This document shows, piece by piece, positions 18,764 through 27,084 of a DNA stretch of 64,000 nucleotides (positions within the stretch are counted from its first letter, which is position 1; each line of letters starts with the position of its first letter). A program made the translations under genes and the position numbers. The stretch covers positions 43,936-107,935 of the forward strand of contig NZ_JAKILU010000014.1 of assembly GCF_023283485.1 (NCBI RefSeq), in the 5' to 3' direction. The notes under the pieces were generated by a model, which was given only the letters and a program-made list of their open reading frames with translations, was not told the DNA's origin and ran no database searches. Source of the stretch: Shewanella glacialipiscicola. GTDB lineage: Bacteria; Pseudomonadota; Gammaproteobacteria; Enterobacterales; Shewanellaceae.

Positions 18764-20068
18764 TTAACCTCGGTTGGTCTCTGGCTGGAAGATTTCAATG
18801 TATGCGTCTGAACGCATTTCGTCTAGCCAGTTTTGTAATTCTTCGTTAAATTTACGACGGAATATTAACTGATGCGCACGATTACTATTGAACTGATCGG
18901 TCGCGTCGGTTTTTCTGCGTTCTTCTAACTGGGTAATGTGCCAACCGTGAGTGGTACGGAATGGTTCACTGATTTGCTCTGGTTTTAAGCTATTGAGTGT
19001 TTGAGCAAACTCTGGCACATAAATGCTGGGTTCTGCCCAACCTAGCTCACCACCTTTAGTGGCTGAACCTGGATCTTCAGAATACTGGCGCGCAAGATCT
19101 TCAAATTTAGCTTCGCCTGAACGGATTTGCTTAACGAATTGCTCAAGCATAGCTTTGGCACGGTCTTCAGACAGAATTGGCGATGGCTTAAGCAGAATGT
19201 GACGAGCTCTTACTTCTTCAATTTCTTTTGTTTGCAGACCACGGGCATCCATAATTTTGATAATATGGAAACCAGCACCACTTTTGATTGGACCGAAAAT
19301 ATCGCCGGTCTTTGCGCCATTAATGACTTCGGCGAATAGGGTCGGCATTTCGTTGATGTTCATGTAATCCCAAATACCGCCTTCTAGAGCTTTTGGGCCT
19401 GAAGATGAAGCAATAGCAGTACTGCGGAAATCCTCACCCTTTTTCAAACGTTCCAATACAATATTGGCGCGTTTACTGGAGGCTTCTAATTGCTCGCTGG
19501 TTGGATCATTGGGGACATCAATCAAGATGTGGCCAATTTGGTATTCCACATCTTTGATACCTTGCTCTTGGATGAGCTTAACTAAACTGGTAATTTCCTG
19601 TGGAGATACCTGAATACGGCGCTGTACTTGAATACGCTGAATTTCACCTAAGGTGATTTCTTCACGTAATTGTTCACGATATTGGCTAAAGCTTAACCCT
19701 TCGCTTTCAATTTTCTGTTGCATTTGAGCGACAGATATTTTTTGCTCACGGGCAATGTTTTCAATCGCCTGGTCTAGCTGTAAATCACCAATGTTCAGGC
19801 CAATACGAGCAGCCATTTGGAGCTGCAAACGCGTCAGAATTAGGCGTTCAATAACCTGAGTGCGCAGGGCACTGTCAGAAGGTAACGATTGATTAGCAGC
19901 TTTAGCATTGGCTTTTACTGTGTCAATCATGTTGATGATTTCACTTTCTAGCACTATGCCGTCGTTAATTTGGACCGCAACACGGTCAAGTGGCTCTGGT
20001 GCTGCCAATGTAGATTGGCTCATAGCGAGTGCAAATAAAGCAAAAATTAGATGTTTACTGGGTTTCAT
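18764..20068 (-). CDS. surA: Periplasmic chaperone and peptidyl-prolyl isomerase SurA
   Basis: 434 aa from ATG 20068; the frame extends 6 codons further. A signal peptide (KHLIFALFALAMSQSTLAA) precedes the chaperone N domain. Two parvulin domains follow (about residues 170-270 with VEYQIGHILI, and 280-380 with RARHILLKPSP) and then a C-terminal helix. SurA escorts outer-membrane proteins, including LptD encoded just upstream, to the Bam complex; bamD is in this same window. Order lptD-surA-pdxA is conserved in gammaproteobacteria. Confidence 0.96.
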   Translation of the reverse strand: MKPSKHLIFALFALAMSQSTLAAPEPLDRVAVQINDGIVLESEIINMIDTVKANAKAANQSLPSDSALRTQVIERLILTRLQLQMAARIGLNIGDLQLDQAIENIAREQKISVAQMQQKIESEGLSFSQYREQLREEITLGEIQRIQVQRRIQVSPQEITSLVKLIQEQGIKDVEYQIGHILIDVPNDPTSEQLEASSKRANIVLERLKKGEDFRSTAIASSSGPKALEGGIWDYMNINEMPTLFAEVINGAKTGDIFGPIKSGAGFHIIKIMDARGLQTKEIEEVRARHILLKPSPILSEDRAKAMLEQFVKQIRSGEAKFEDLARQYSEDPGSATKGGELGWAEPSIYVPEFAQTLNSLKPEQISEPFRTTHGWHITQLEERRKTDATDQFNSNRAHQLIFRRKFNEELQNWLDEMRSDAYIEIFQPETNRG

Positions 20069-20310
20069 CCACAAAATCCTTGGCACGTTCTAAGGTCAGG
20101 TTCGACGGCTTAATTAAATTAATTTTACCATTTATATCGAAATTACAGCGAGTTACCTTAATGTAATTTTTTGGCGATGCATTTGAGTGCCAAGCTAACC
20201 TTTTATATCTGCTTTTGTCAGCGTTAACAAAAGGCATATCATAAAGCACTCATTAACCTGTTTGGACTCTCAGTCCTTGTTGAGGTTCAGCAATCTATCA
20301 CAATTCTTTA

Positions 20311-22608
20311 TTAATTCCTCAGATAAAGCGGTTTTCTATAGTTAAACAGGCCGTCATCCAGCATATCGGATACGCCTAATGGGCCAGAACCACCGAGTCC
20401 TTTAATAACTAAATTCAAGTAAAATCCGCTGTCAAATTGTTCACGACTGTCGATAGCAGCAGAGCCTATGTTGTCATCGTAATTGGTTTTAATACGGTAG
20501 TGATAACTAAATCGCAATGCGTAACAACATGATTCATATTGAATACCAGTATAGGTTTCTATACTGCGGTCTTCATTCAAGTCGTAATACCAGTTACCGA
20601 CAAAATAAAAGTTGTCAGTAATTGGCCAAGCTCCACGCACGCCAGCTTGGGAAATATTGACCGTGTCATTGGTATTTGAGTTCAATAAATCGGGTACGTA
20701 GCGATAACTCAATTGCAGTAGTTTGTTCACTTCAGGCCTGAAGTCTAAGGTGACTTCGGTTTTTTTATTTTCGCTAGTATTAGTATCGTATTGAATCGCG
20801 GCGCCCATATACCAATCCCGCGCTAAACGAGTATCTAATTCTGCGGCGAGTACTGATGTTGATTGGTTTGATTCAAAAATACTATCTTCGTAACCGACTT
20901 TACTGTCTTGAAGATAAAAAATTTGGCCTAGGCTAAATTTAGTGACTTCTTGATTGTGATCGTCTAACAAACGCGTTGTTATACCCAAAGTCGCTTGATT
21001 TGCATCAGAAATACGATCGAGCCCTGAAAAACGACGATCACGGAACAGACCAAAGTAGTCGTCCTGTAATTGGGCGGTATCATAAATGCCGATACCACGT
21101 TGATCTTCGTAGCCTACATAAAGATATTGAAATTGAGGTTCAAGTGTTTGGCGATAGTTCTCATCGAATAACTCAGTAAAACGTTCGAAGTTAATCTGAC
21201 CATTAATGCGTACCTGCGGCAGTGTACGGCTTACCGTATCATCAATAGCCCTGTTTGGATCTACATTCTGCTGCCAATAGTTCGTTTGCATCAGCTTAAC
21301 TTGGCTGGTGAGCGAACCTGAAGGCCCGTGAATCGGTAGGGTAACGCTCGGTGACATATGTAAACGTGTCGCCGTATTGATGTTGTTGTCTTGATGGGCA
21401 AAATTTGTTAGCTCTGAATTAAAGCCAAAATCTAAGCTATTCCAAAAATCGTCGGCACGATAATTAAGGTTGACCTGCGGCATCACCTGATAAGGTTTTT
21501 CGTCTTCACCGAGCACTTTAATATCTTGTACTCGAGTGCTGAGATCCCAGTTTCTTTCAAAGTAACTAATTTCGCCAATCCGTGATAACTGGTTATCTGT
21601 TGCACGGTTAACATCTGAATTTAAGTCATTGAAGTAATTGTTATCTGAGACATCAGTAAAATTAGCCAATACACGCCAATTTTTATCAATAGCCCCCTGA
21701 TGTTGCCAGTTATATAGGTAACGATTGGGGTTGCCACTGATGAGTTCGTCATCGCCTAAATACTCTAAATTTAAGCGTCCATTTTGACGATCACCCGCTA
21801 AATAGCGAAACTCAGTCTTAGTGAATAAGCCACGGTTAGACATATAACTCGGGGTAAAGGTTAAATCATACTCTGGCGCAATATTCCAGTAATAAGGTAC
21901 CGAGAACTCAACGCCATTGGTGGTGCTGGTACTAAAACTTGGGTAGAGAAAGCCCGATTTTCGTTTATCTGAAACGGGAATGGTCATGTAGGGAATATAG
22001 AATACGGGTACGCCGTGAATTCTTAATTTAGCATTCCAAATTTCGCCCCATTCTTCTTCACTGTTGATTTTGATTTTTTCAGCTTCGAGCAACCAAGACA
22101 CATTGTCTGGCGGACAAGTTGTAAAGTTGGTATTGGTCAAAATTAAATTGTTATTGAGAGTAATTTGCAGTTTTTCAGCATCGCCATGCACTTGTTGGCC
22201 ATGCAGCCAATATTGCGCCCCTTGTAACGTGGCGCGATTCGATCGCATTTGCGCTTGTAAGGATTCGGCGGTGACGGTGAAATTACTGTCTTGAAAGACT
22301 AAATTACCATTGGCATCAAACTGTTCGGTCGCTTGGTCTAAAATCGCTTCATCAGCGGCTATGTGCCTATCGCCTTGGCTAAAAAGTACATCTCCACGGA
22401 AAATGGCTTGTTTGCCCATTTCAGCATTGGAATTATCCGATACGATACGAATTTTACTCAGCTCGGCAGCGGTCATCCCCTGAGTTTGAGATACGATACG
22501 GGGTACTGGCGGTTCGATTAAGCATTGAGATGCTGAAGCGGTTGGAGAGTCGTCTGCCAGGACTAATTGCGGTAACAGGCTCAAGGCCAGAAAGTAACGG
22601 ATCTGCAT
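20311..22608 (-). CDS. lptD: LPS-assembly outer membrane protein LptD
   Basis: 765 aa. The signal peptide ends near residue 18 (LVLA|DD). The periplasmic OstA/LptA-like jellyroll occupies about residues 50-200, and the rest is a large beta-barrel. Cysteines at 29, 165 and the pair 694-695 correspond to the four used in E. coli for the two inter-domain disulfides needed for function. With LptE it inserts lipopolysaccharide into the outer leaflet. The gene is divergent from amgK, with 159 bp between start codons. Confidence 0.96.
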   Translation of the reverse strand: MQIRYFLALSLLPQLVLADDSPTASASQCLIEPPVPRIVSQTQGMTAAELSKIRIVSDNSNAEMGKQAIFRGDVLFSQGDRHIAADEAILDQATEQFDANGNLVFQDSNFTVTAESLQAQMRSNRATLQGAQYWLHGQQVHGDAEKLQITLNNNLILTNTNFTTCPPDNVSWLLEAEKIKINSEEEWGEIWNAKLRIHGVPVFYIPYMTIPVSDKRKSGFLYPSFSTSTTNGVEFSVPYYWNIAPEYDLTFTPSYMSNRGLFTKTEFRYLAGDRQNGRLNLEYLGDDELISGNPNRYLYNWQHQGAIDKNWRVLANFTDVSDNNYFNDLNSDVNRATDNQLSRIGEISYFERNWDLSTRVQDIKVLGEDEKPYQVMPQVNLNYRADDFWNSLDFGFNSELTNFAHQDNNINTATRLHMSPSVTLPIHGPSGSLTSQVKLMQTNYWQQNVDPNRAIDDTVSRTLPQVRINGQINFERFTELFDENYRQTLEPQFQYLYVGYEDQRGIGIYDTAQLQDDYFGLFRDRRFSGLDRISDANQATLGITTRLLDDHNQEVTKFSLGQIFYLQDSKVGYEDSIFESNQSTSVLAAELDTRLARDWYMGAAIQYDTNTSENKKTEVTLDFRPEVNKLLQLSYRYVPDLLNSNTNDTVNISQAGVRGAWPITDNFYFVGNWYYDLNEDRSIETYTGIQYESCCYALRFSYHYRIKTNYDDNIGSAAIDSREQFDSGFYLNLVIKGLGGSGPLGVSDMLDDGLFNYRKPLYLRN

Positions 22609-22767
22609 CTTTAGGTCAGTAATTATGATTTCTTAGTCTGGACAAGTATCGATGGGGAAAGTTGCAATGTACATATGCAACATCGTTAAATAAATCTCTC
22701 GATTTCTTAGCTGTTTCCAAATTATATGCCAGCTATAATAAAGCAATTTTTCTTTAAGAGCCATGAA

Positions 22768-23811
22768 ATGACTTTATCCGATCCGAGATTTCTTTCCCTA
22801 AATCAGTGGCTGAAGGCTTATTTTTCCGATGAAGTGACACCTGTGTTGATTTCCGGTGATGCGAGCTTCAGACGTTACTTTAGAATATATACCCCTGATG
22901 CCAGCTTTATCGCAGCCGATTCACCACCTGATCTTGTGCCTATCGGGCCCTTTATTTCTTTGTCCAATGCTTATGCGGCAGCGGGATTGACAGTTCCAAA
23001 AGTGATCCATGCTGATGCGGCACAAGGTTTTATGTTGATAACAGATTTAGGCGATACCCAGCTGTTATCTGTGCTTAATGCACAAAATGTGGGGCAGTAT
23101 TATCGTCAGGCGCTCGATTTACTGCCGCAAATCGCCTCAGTAGTAGAGAGCCAAGAAGTTAATAGCGGTCTAATTCACACATTACCACACTACAATGAAG
23201 CCTTCGTCCGCCGTGAATTGCATATTTTTACTGAGTGGTTGTTAGGCACCCACCTTAGTCTGTCTTTAAGCGATGATGAGCAACAATTGCTAAATCAGAG
23301 CTTTGATTACCTCATCGCCAATGCGCTATCTCAACCTAGCGTGGGAATGCATCGAGATTTTCACAGCCGCAATTTAATGCTGCAAGCAGGCGAGTTGTGC
23401 GTTATTGACTTCCAAGATGCTGTTGTTGGCCCTGTGACTTATGATGCTGTATCGCTGCTGCGTGACTGTTATATTCGTTGGCCACAGGCACTTGTCACCG
23501 ATTTGATGCAGTATCATTATCAGCAAGCCGTTACGCATGCATTTATTCCGCCAGAGACTGGCTTTGACCAATATCAAACTTGGTTTGACCTTATGGGCTT
23601 GCAACGCCACATCAAGGCGGTGGGGATTTTTGCGAGATTAAATTATCGTGATAGTAAACCCGCTTATATGGCCGACATTCCGCTAACATTAACCTATATT
23701 GTTGATATTGCGATGAAGTATCCTGAGTTAGCGCCATTGGCACTGTGGTTGACTCGCCGAGTGCTACCAGCGTTTGCATCGACTGAGCCTTTAACTGAGG
23801 TTAAGTCATGA
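22768..23811 (+). CDS. amgK: N-acetylmuramate/N-acetylglucosamine anomeric kinase
   Basis: 347 aa from ATG 22768, which has AAGAG 8 nt upstream; the frame opens at 22726 without a ribosome site. It has the aminoglycoside phosphotransferase fold: catalytic HRDFHSRN and metal-binding IDFQDA. Position next to a MurU-type nucleotidyltransferase, between lptD and djlA, matches the AmgK-MurU salvage genes described in Pseudomonas. AmgK phosphorylates the anomeric carbon of MurNAc recovered from peptidoglycan. Its stop overlaps the murU start (ATGA at 23808-23811). Older annotations simply call it a phosphotransferase. Confidence 0.88.
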   Translation: MTLSDPRFLSLNQWLKAYFSDEVTPVLISGDASFRRYFRIYTPDASFIAADSPPDLVPIGPFISLSNAYAAAGLTVPKVIHADAAQGFMLITDLGDTQLLSVLNAQNVGQYYRQALDLLPQIASVVESQEVNSGLIHTLPHYNEAFVRRELHIFTEWLLGTHLSLSLSDDEQQLLNQSFDYLIANALSQPSVGMHRDFHSRNLMLQAGELCVIDFQDAVVGPVTYDAVSLLRDCYIRWPQALVTDLMQYHYQQAVTHAFIPPETGFDQYQTWFDLMGLQRHIKAVGIFARLNYRDSKPAYMADIPLTLTYIVDIAMKYPELAPLALWLTRRVLPAFASTEPLTEVKS

Positions 23812-24491
23812 GAGCAATGATTTTGGCGGCAGGACGCGGCGAACGCTTACGGCCATTAACCGACACTTTGCCTAAACCTATGGTGCCAGTATTGGGTAAA
23901 CCTTTGATTGTTTACCATATTGAAAAACTCGCCGCGTTAGGCATAGTCGATATCGTGATAAACCATGCTTGGCTTGGGCATAAGCTAGTCGAAGCCTTAG
24001 GCGATGGCAGTCATTTGGGTGTACGAATTCAATATAGTGCTGAGGAGCATGCGCTCGAAACGGGCGGCGGCATCAAACAGGCTTTGCCTTTATTGTGTGA
24101 GGGTGGAAGTAATGAACCTTTTTTAGTGATTAATGGTGATGTGTTTATTGATGCTTTGCCACCCATCACGCCGCTTGCCAAGGATATGCTGGCCCACCTT
24201 TGGCTGGTGCCTAATCCGCTGCAGCATCCGCAGGGCGACTTTGCCTTGAGTGGTAATCAAGTGCATGAGCCGGGCGATAAAAAATATACGTTTTCGGGTA
24301 TGGGCATATATCATCCCGCATTCTTTAACGACTCGCCGGCGGGGGCTTTTGCTTTGGCGCCCTTGTTGAAAGCGTGCATGGCAGAGGGCAGCGTGACCGG
24401 TGCTTTGTTTGACGGACTTTGGTGCGATGTGGGCACTATTCCACGTTTACAGGCGCTTGAGTTAACATTGCAAACTAACATATCAATCTAG
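23808..24491 (+). CDS. murU: N-acetylmuramate alpha-1-phosphate uridylyltransferase
   Basis: 227 aa. It is a short sugar-nucleotidyltransferase with MILAAGRGERLRPLTDTLPKPM (given in part: AAGRGERLRPLTD), the loop ETGGGIKQALP and NGDVFID. It lacks the C-terminal hexapeptide-repeat domain of GlmU and related enzymes, as expected for MurU. It converts MurNAc-1-P and UTP to UDP-MurNAc, bypassing de novo MurA/MurB, a route known to lower fosfomycin sensitivity in Pseudomonas. It overlaps amgK by 4 bp, so translation is coupled. Confidence 0.87.
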   Translation: MRAMILAAGRGERLRPLTDTLPKPMVPVLGKPLIVYHIEKLAALGIVDIVINHAWLGHKLVEALGDGSHLGVRIQYSAEEHALETGGGIKQALPLLCEGGSNEPFLVINGDVFIDALPPITPLAKDMLAHLWLVPNPLQHPQGDFALSGNQVHEPGDKKYTFSGMGIYHPAFFNDSPAGAFALAPLLKACMAEGSVTGALFDGLWCDVGTIPRLQALELTLQTNISI

Positions 24492-24557
24492 GTGCGTAGC
24501 GTATTTTGTCTCAATTGCGCTGGCATATTTAACACATTATAAATATCAGGATATAAG

Positions 24558-25346
24558 ATGCGGCTTTGGGGTAAGTTTTTTGGGTTTGTTATTGGCTTTA
24601 TGTTCGGTCGTATCTTTGGTGCATTGTTGGGTTTATGGCTCGGTCATCTCTACGATAAACGTGCGTCTTCAGGCGTAGGATTTCGAGAAATACTCGGTCA
24701 AGCTAAGAATCGTCAGGCGATCTTCTTCAATACCACGTTTGCCGTGATGGGCCATGTGGCGAAAGCGTCTGGGCACGTGACTGAAACCGATATTCGTATC
24801 GCGACGTTATTGATGGACCAAATGCGTTTAACCGGTGAGGCGCGTAAAGAAGCACAACAGGCATTTCGTGAGGGCAAATCAGCTGATTTTGACTTACGCA
24901 GCAGCTTACACGCTTTCCGAGCGATTACCATGGGGCGCAAAGAGCTCGTGCAGATGTTTATTGAAATCCAAATCCAAACGGCGTTGTCCGATGGTGAGCT
25001 GGATGCCGCTGAACACGCTATCTTGATGACGATTGCACAAGAGTTAGGTTATGGTCGCTCGCAGTTGGATGCTTTACTTCAACGCTGGCAGGCTGAGTTT
25101 CGTTTTAATCAAACATCTAATGGCAATAAGACCTCGGTCACTGATGCTTATAGTTTGCTGGGTATTACCGACGAAGCCAGTGATCAAGATGTTAAACGGG
25201 CTTACCGTAAGTTGATGAACGAACATCATCCCGATAAGTTAGTGGCGAAAGGTTTGCCACCGGAAATGATGGAGCTGGCAAATCGTAAGGCTCAGGATAT
25301 TCAAGCCGCCTATGATAGAGTCAAGTCTGAGCGTGGTATGCGTTAG
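24558..25346 (+). CDS. djlA: Membrane-anchored J-domain co-chaperone DjlA
   Basis: 262 aa. The N-terminal glycine-rich membrane segment (WGKFFGFVIGFMFGRIFGALLGLWLG) is characteristic. A central TerB-like helical domain follows, and a C-terminal J domain with HPD at 224-226. It stimulates DnaK at the inner membrane and is linked to envelope stress signalling. It follows amgK-murU by 66 bp, keeping the lptD...djlA neighbourhood. Confidence 0.95.
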   Translation: MRLWGKFFGFVIGFMFGRIFGALLGLWLGHLYDKRASSGVGFREILGQAKNRQAIFFNTTFAVMGHVAKASGHVTETDIRIATLLMDQMRLTGEARKEAQQAFREGKSADFDLRSSLHAFRAITMGRKELVQMFIEIQIQTALSDGELDAAEHAILMTIAQELGYGRSQLDALLQRWQAEFRFNQTSNGNKTSVTDAYSLLGITDEASDQDVKRAYRKLMNEHHPDKLVAKGLPPEMMELANRKAQDIQAAYDRVKSERGMR

Positions 25347-25386
25347 ATTTGGCTGAATTGGACATATAAAAGATAAGGAATTCTTT

Positions 25387-26019
25387 ATGAAATATATACA
25401 TAACGTTTTACTTTTTACCGCTTTGTTACCGGTGGCAATGTTCGCGCAGGCCGACGTTTTCGTCGCACCTTTTGGTGGTTACAGTCTTGGTGGCGGTCAA
25501 TTTGATGTGAGTCAAATTAAGGTTAATACCGCTCAGACCAGTGGTAATGAAAGCGTGAAGATTGAAGAGTCTAGTCATTACGGTTTGATGTTGGGAGTGA
25601 ACACCAAAGATCCTGGCAACATTTATTTGCTATATAGCCGTCAAGCCTCTGAGCTGAAAAGTAATGGCATGTTTACGCCAAATACCCTGACCTCATTAGA
25701 CTTAGATTATATCCATTTAGGTGGCACCTTATATTTCCCCCAGGGCAATATGCAGCCCTATGTTACCGCCAGTGCAGGGGTTACACGTATGCAGCCTGAC
25801 GATTGGTCAAACGAAACGCGTTTCTCTATGGGAATTGGCGGTGGGGTTGAATATAAAGTGACCTCAAACGTGGGCCTTTTTGCCGATATCCGCGGCTATG
25901 CGACGTTTATCAACAGTGATAGCGCGCTCTTTTGTGATGAAAACGAATGCTTATGGCACATCACTTCAGATGTGATGTGGCAAGCGCAGGCTAACCTTGG
26001 ACTAAAAATGAGTTTTTAA
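25387..26019 (+). CDS. Outer membrane beta-barrel protein (OmpW/Omp_b-brl type)
   Basis: 210 aa. A signal peptide ends near residue 22 (LLPVAMFAQA|DV). The mature part has alternating aromatic and polar residues and ends in Phe (NLGLKMSF), as outer-membrane beta-barrels do. Blocks LDYIHLGGTLYFP and PYVTASAGVTRM suggest an eight-stranded barrel. Two cysteines (LFCDENECLW) could form a loop disulfide. No specific family can be assigned. It follows djlA by 40 bp and precedes the dehydrogenase by 42 bp, so it may share their transcript. Confidence 0.7.
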   Translation: MKYIHNVLLFTALLPVAMFAQADVFVAPFGGYSLGGGQFDVSQIKVNTAQTSGNESVKIEESSHYGLMLGVNTKDPGNIYLLYSRQASELKSNGMFTPNTLTSLDLDYIHLGGTLYFPQGNMQPYVTASAGVTRMQPDDWSNETRFSMGIGGGVEYKVTSNVGLFADIRGYATFINSDSALFCDENECLWHITSDVMWQAQANLGLKMSF

Positions 26020-26061
26020 TCCATCGCTTAACTGAATTAATCGAAAAGGAGATTTCGCGGC

Positions 26062-27015
26062 ATGAAGATAGTGGTACTTGATGGTGAAAGCTTAAACCCT
26101 GGCGATCTCAGTTGGCAATCCTTAGAACAATTGGGTGAGTTTACTTGTTTTGCCCGCACGGCAAGTGATGACATTATCACTAGATCTCAAGGTGTCGAGA
26201 TCATTCTAACCAATAAAACCCCGCTTAATGCTAAGACATTGGCGCAGCTTCCTGCACTGAAATATATCGGGGTGTTGGCGACGGGCACTAATGTTGTCGA
26301 CTTAGCGGCTGCTAAAGCGGCTGGCATCGTGGTGACTAATGTGCCGGCATATGCGCCAGACGCTGTTGCGCAAATGGTGTTTGCCCATATTTTGCATCAC
26401 ACCCAAGCGGTGGCTGCTCATCATCAAGCCGTGGTCGATGGTCAATGGGTAAATAGTAAGGATTTTTGTTTTACCTTAAGACCGCTGCAATCATTAAAAG
26501 GTAAAACGCTAGGCTTAATTGGTTATGGCGATATAGGCCAGCAGGTTGGGGCGCTCGGCCTCGCATTTGGCATGAACGTTCTGGTTAACACTCGCTCAGA
26601 GATCAAACATTTACCCCAAGGCGCTAGGTGGGTAGAGCGTGATACTGTACTTAACGAGTCAGATATTATTTCGCTGCATTGCCCGCTCACCCCCGAAACC
26701 GAGCAGTTTATCGACCAACAAACTCTTGCGTTAATGAAGCCCAAAGCCTTGCTGATTAATACCGCGCGCGGTGGATTAATTGATGAGGCCGCGCTTGCCG
26801 CCGCGCTTGCTCAAAATCGCTTATTTGCCGGTGTCGATGTGTTATCAACCGAGCCACCCAGTGCAGATAATCCCTTATTGCATGCGCCCAATATCAGCAT
26901 CAGTCCCCATAACGCGTGGGCGACTAAAGAGGCTCGGCAAAGTTTGCTCAATATTGCTGTAGCGAATGTGAATAGTTTTCTAAAGGGGAAAGTGATTAAC
27001 TGCGTAAATTTGTAA
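26062..27015 (+). CDS. hprA: D-2-hydroxyacid dehydrogenase, glycerate dehydrogenase-like
   Basis: 317 aa. It has the NAD-binding motif GLIGYGDIGQQVG near residue 150 and the family catalytic set: Arg in NTARGG, Glu in GVDVLSTEPP and His in SPHNAW. The overall pattern (VLATGTNVVDLAAAKAAGI) matches glycerate/hydroxypyruvate reductases of the D-isomer-specific dehydrogenase family. It should interconvert hydroxypyruvate and D-glycerate or a similar acid. AAAAGGAG precedes the ATG. Substrate specificity is inferred. Confidence 0.82.
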   Translation: MKIVVLDGESLNPGDLSWQSLEQLGEFTCFARTASDDIITRSQGVEIILTNKTPLNAKTLAQLPALKYIGVLATGTNVVDLAAAKAAGIVVTNVPAYAPDAVAQMVFAHILHHTQAVAAHHQAVVDGQWVNSKDFCFTLRPLQSLKGKTLGLIGYGDIGQQVGALGLAFGMNVLVNTRSEIKHLPQGARWVERDTVLNESDIISLHCPLTPETEQFIDQQTLALMKPKALLINTARGGLIDEAALAAALAQNRLFAGVDVLSTEPPSADNPLLHAPNISISPHNAWATKEARQSLLNIAVANVNSFLKGKVINCVNL

Positions 27016-27084
27016 AGTGATATGCGTCCTCTCTCTTTATGTTCATAGTGACGTTTAAAGAGAGAAGACGTTATTAGATGTTGA

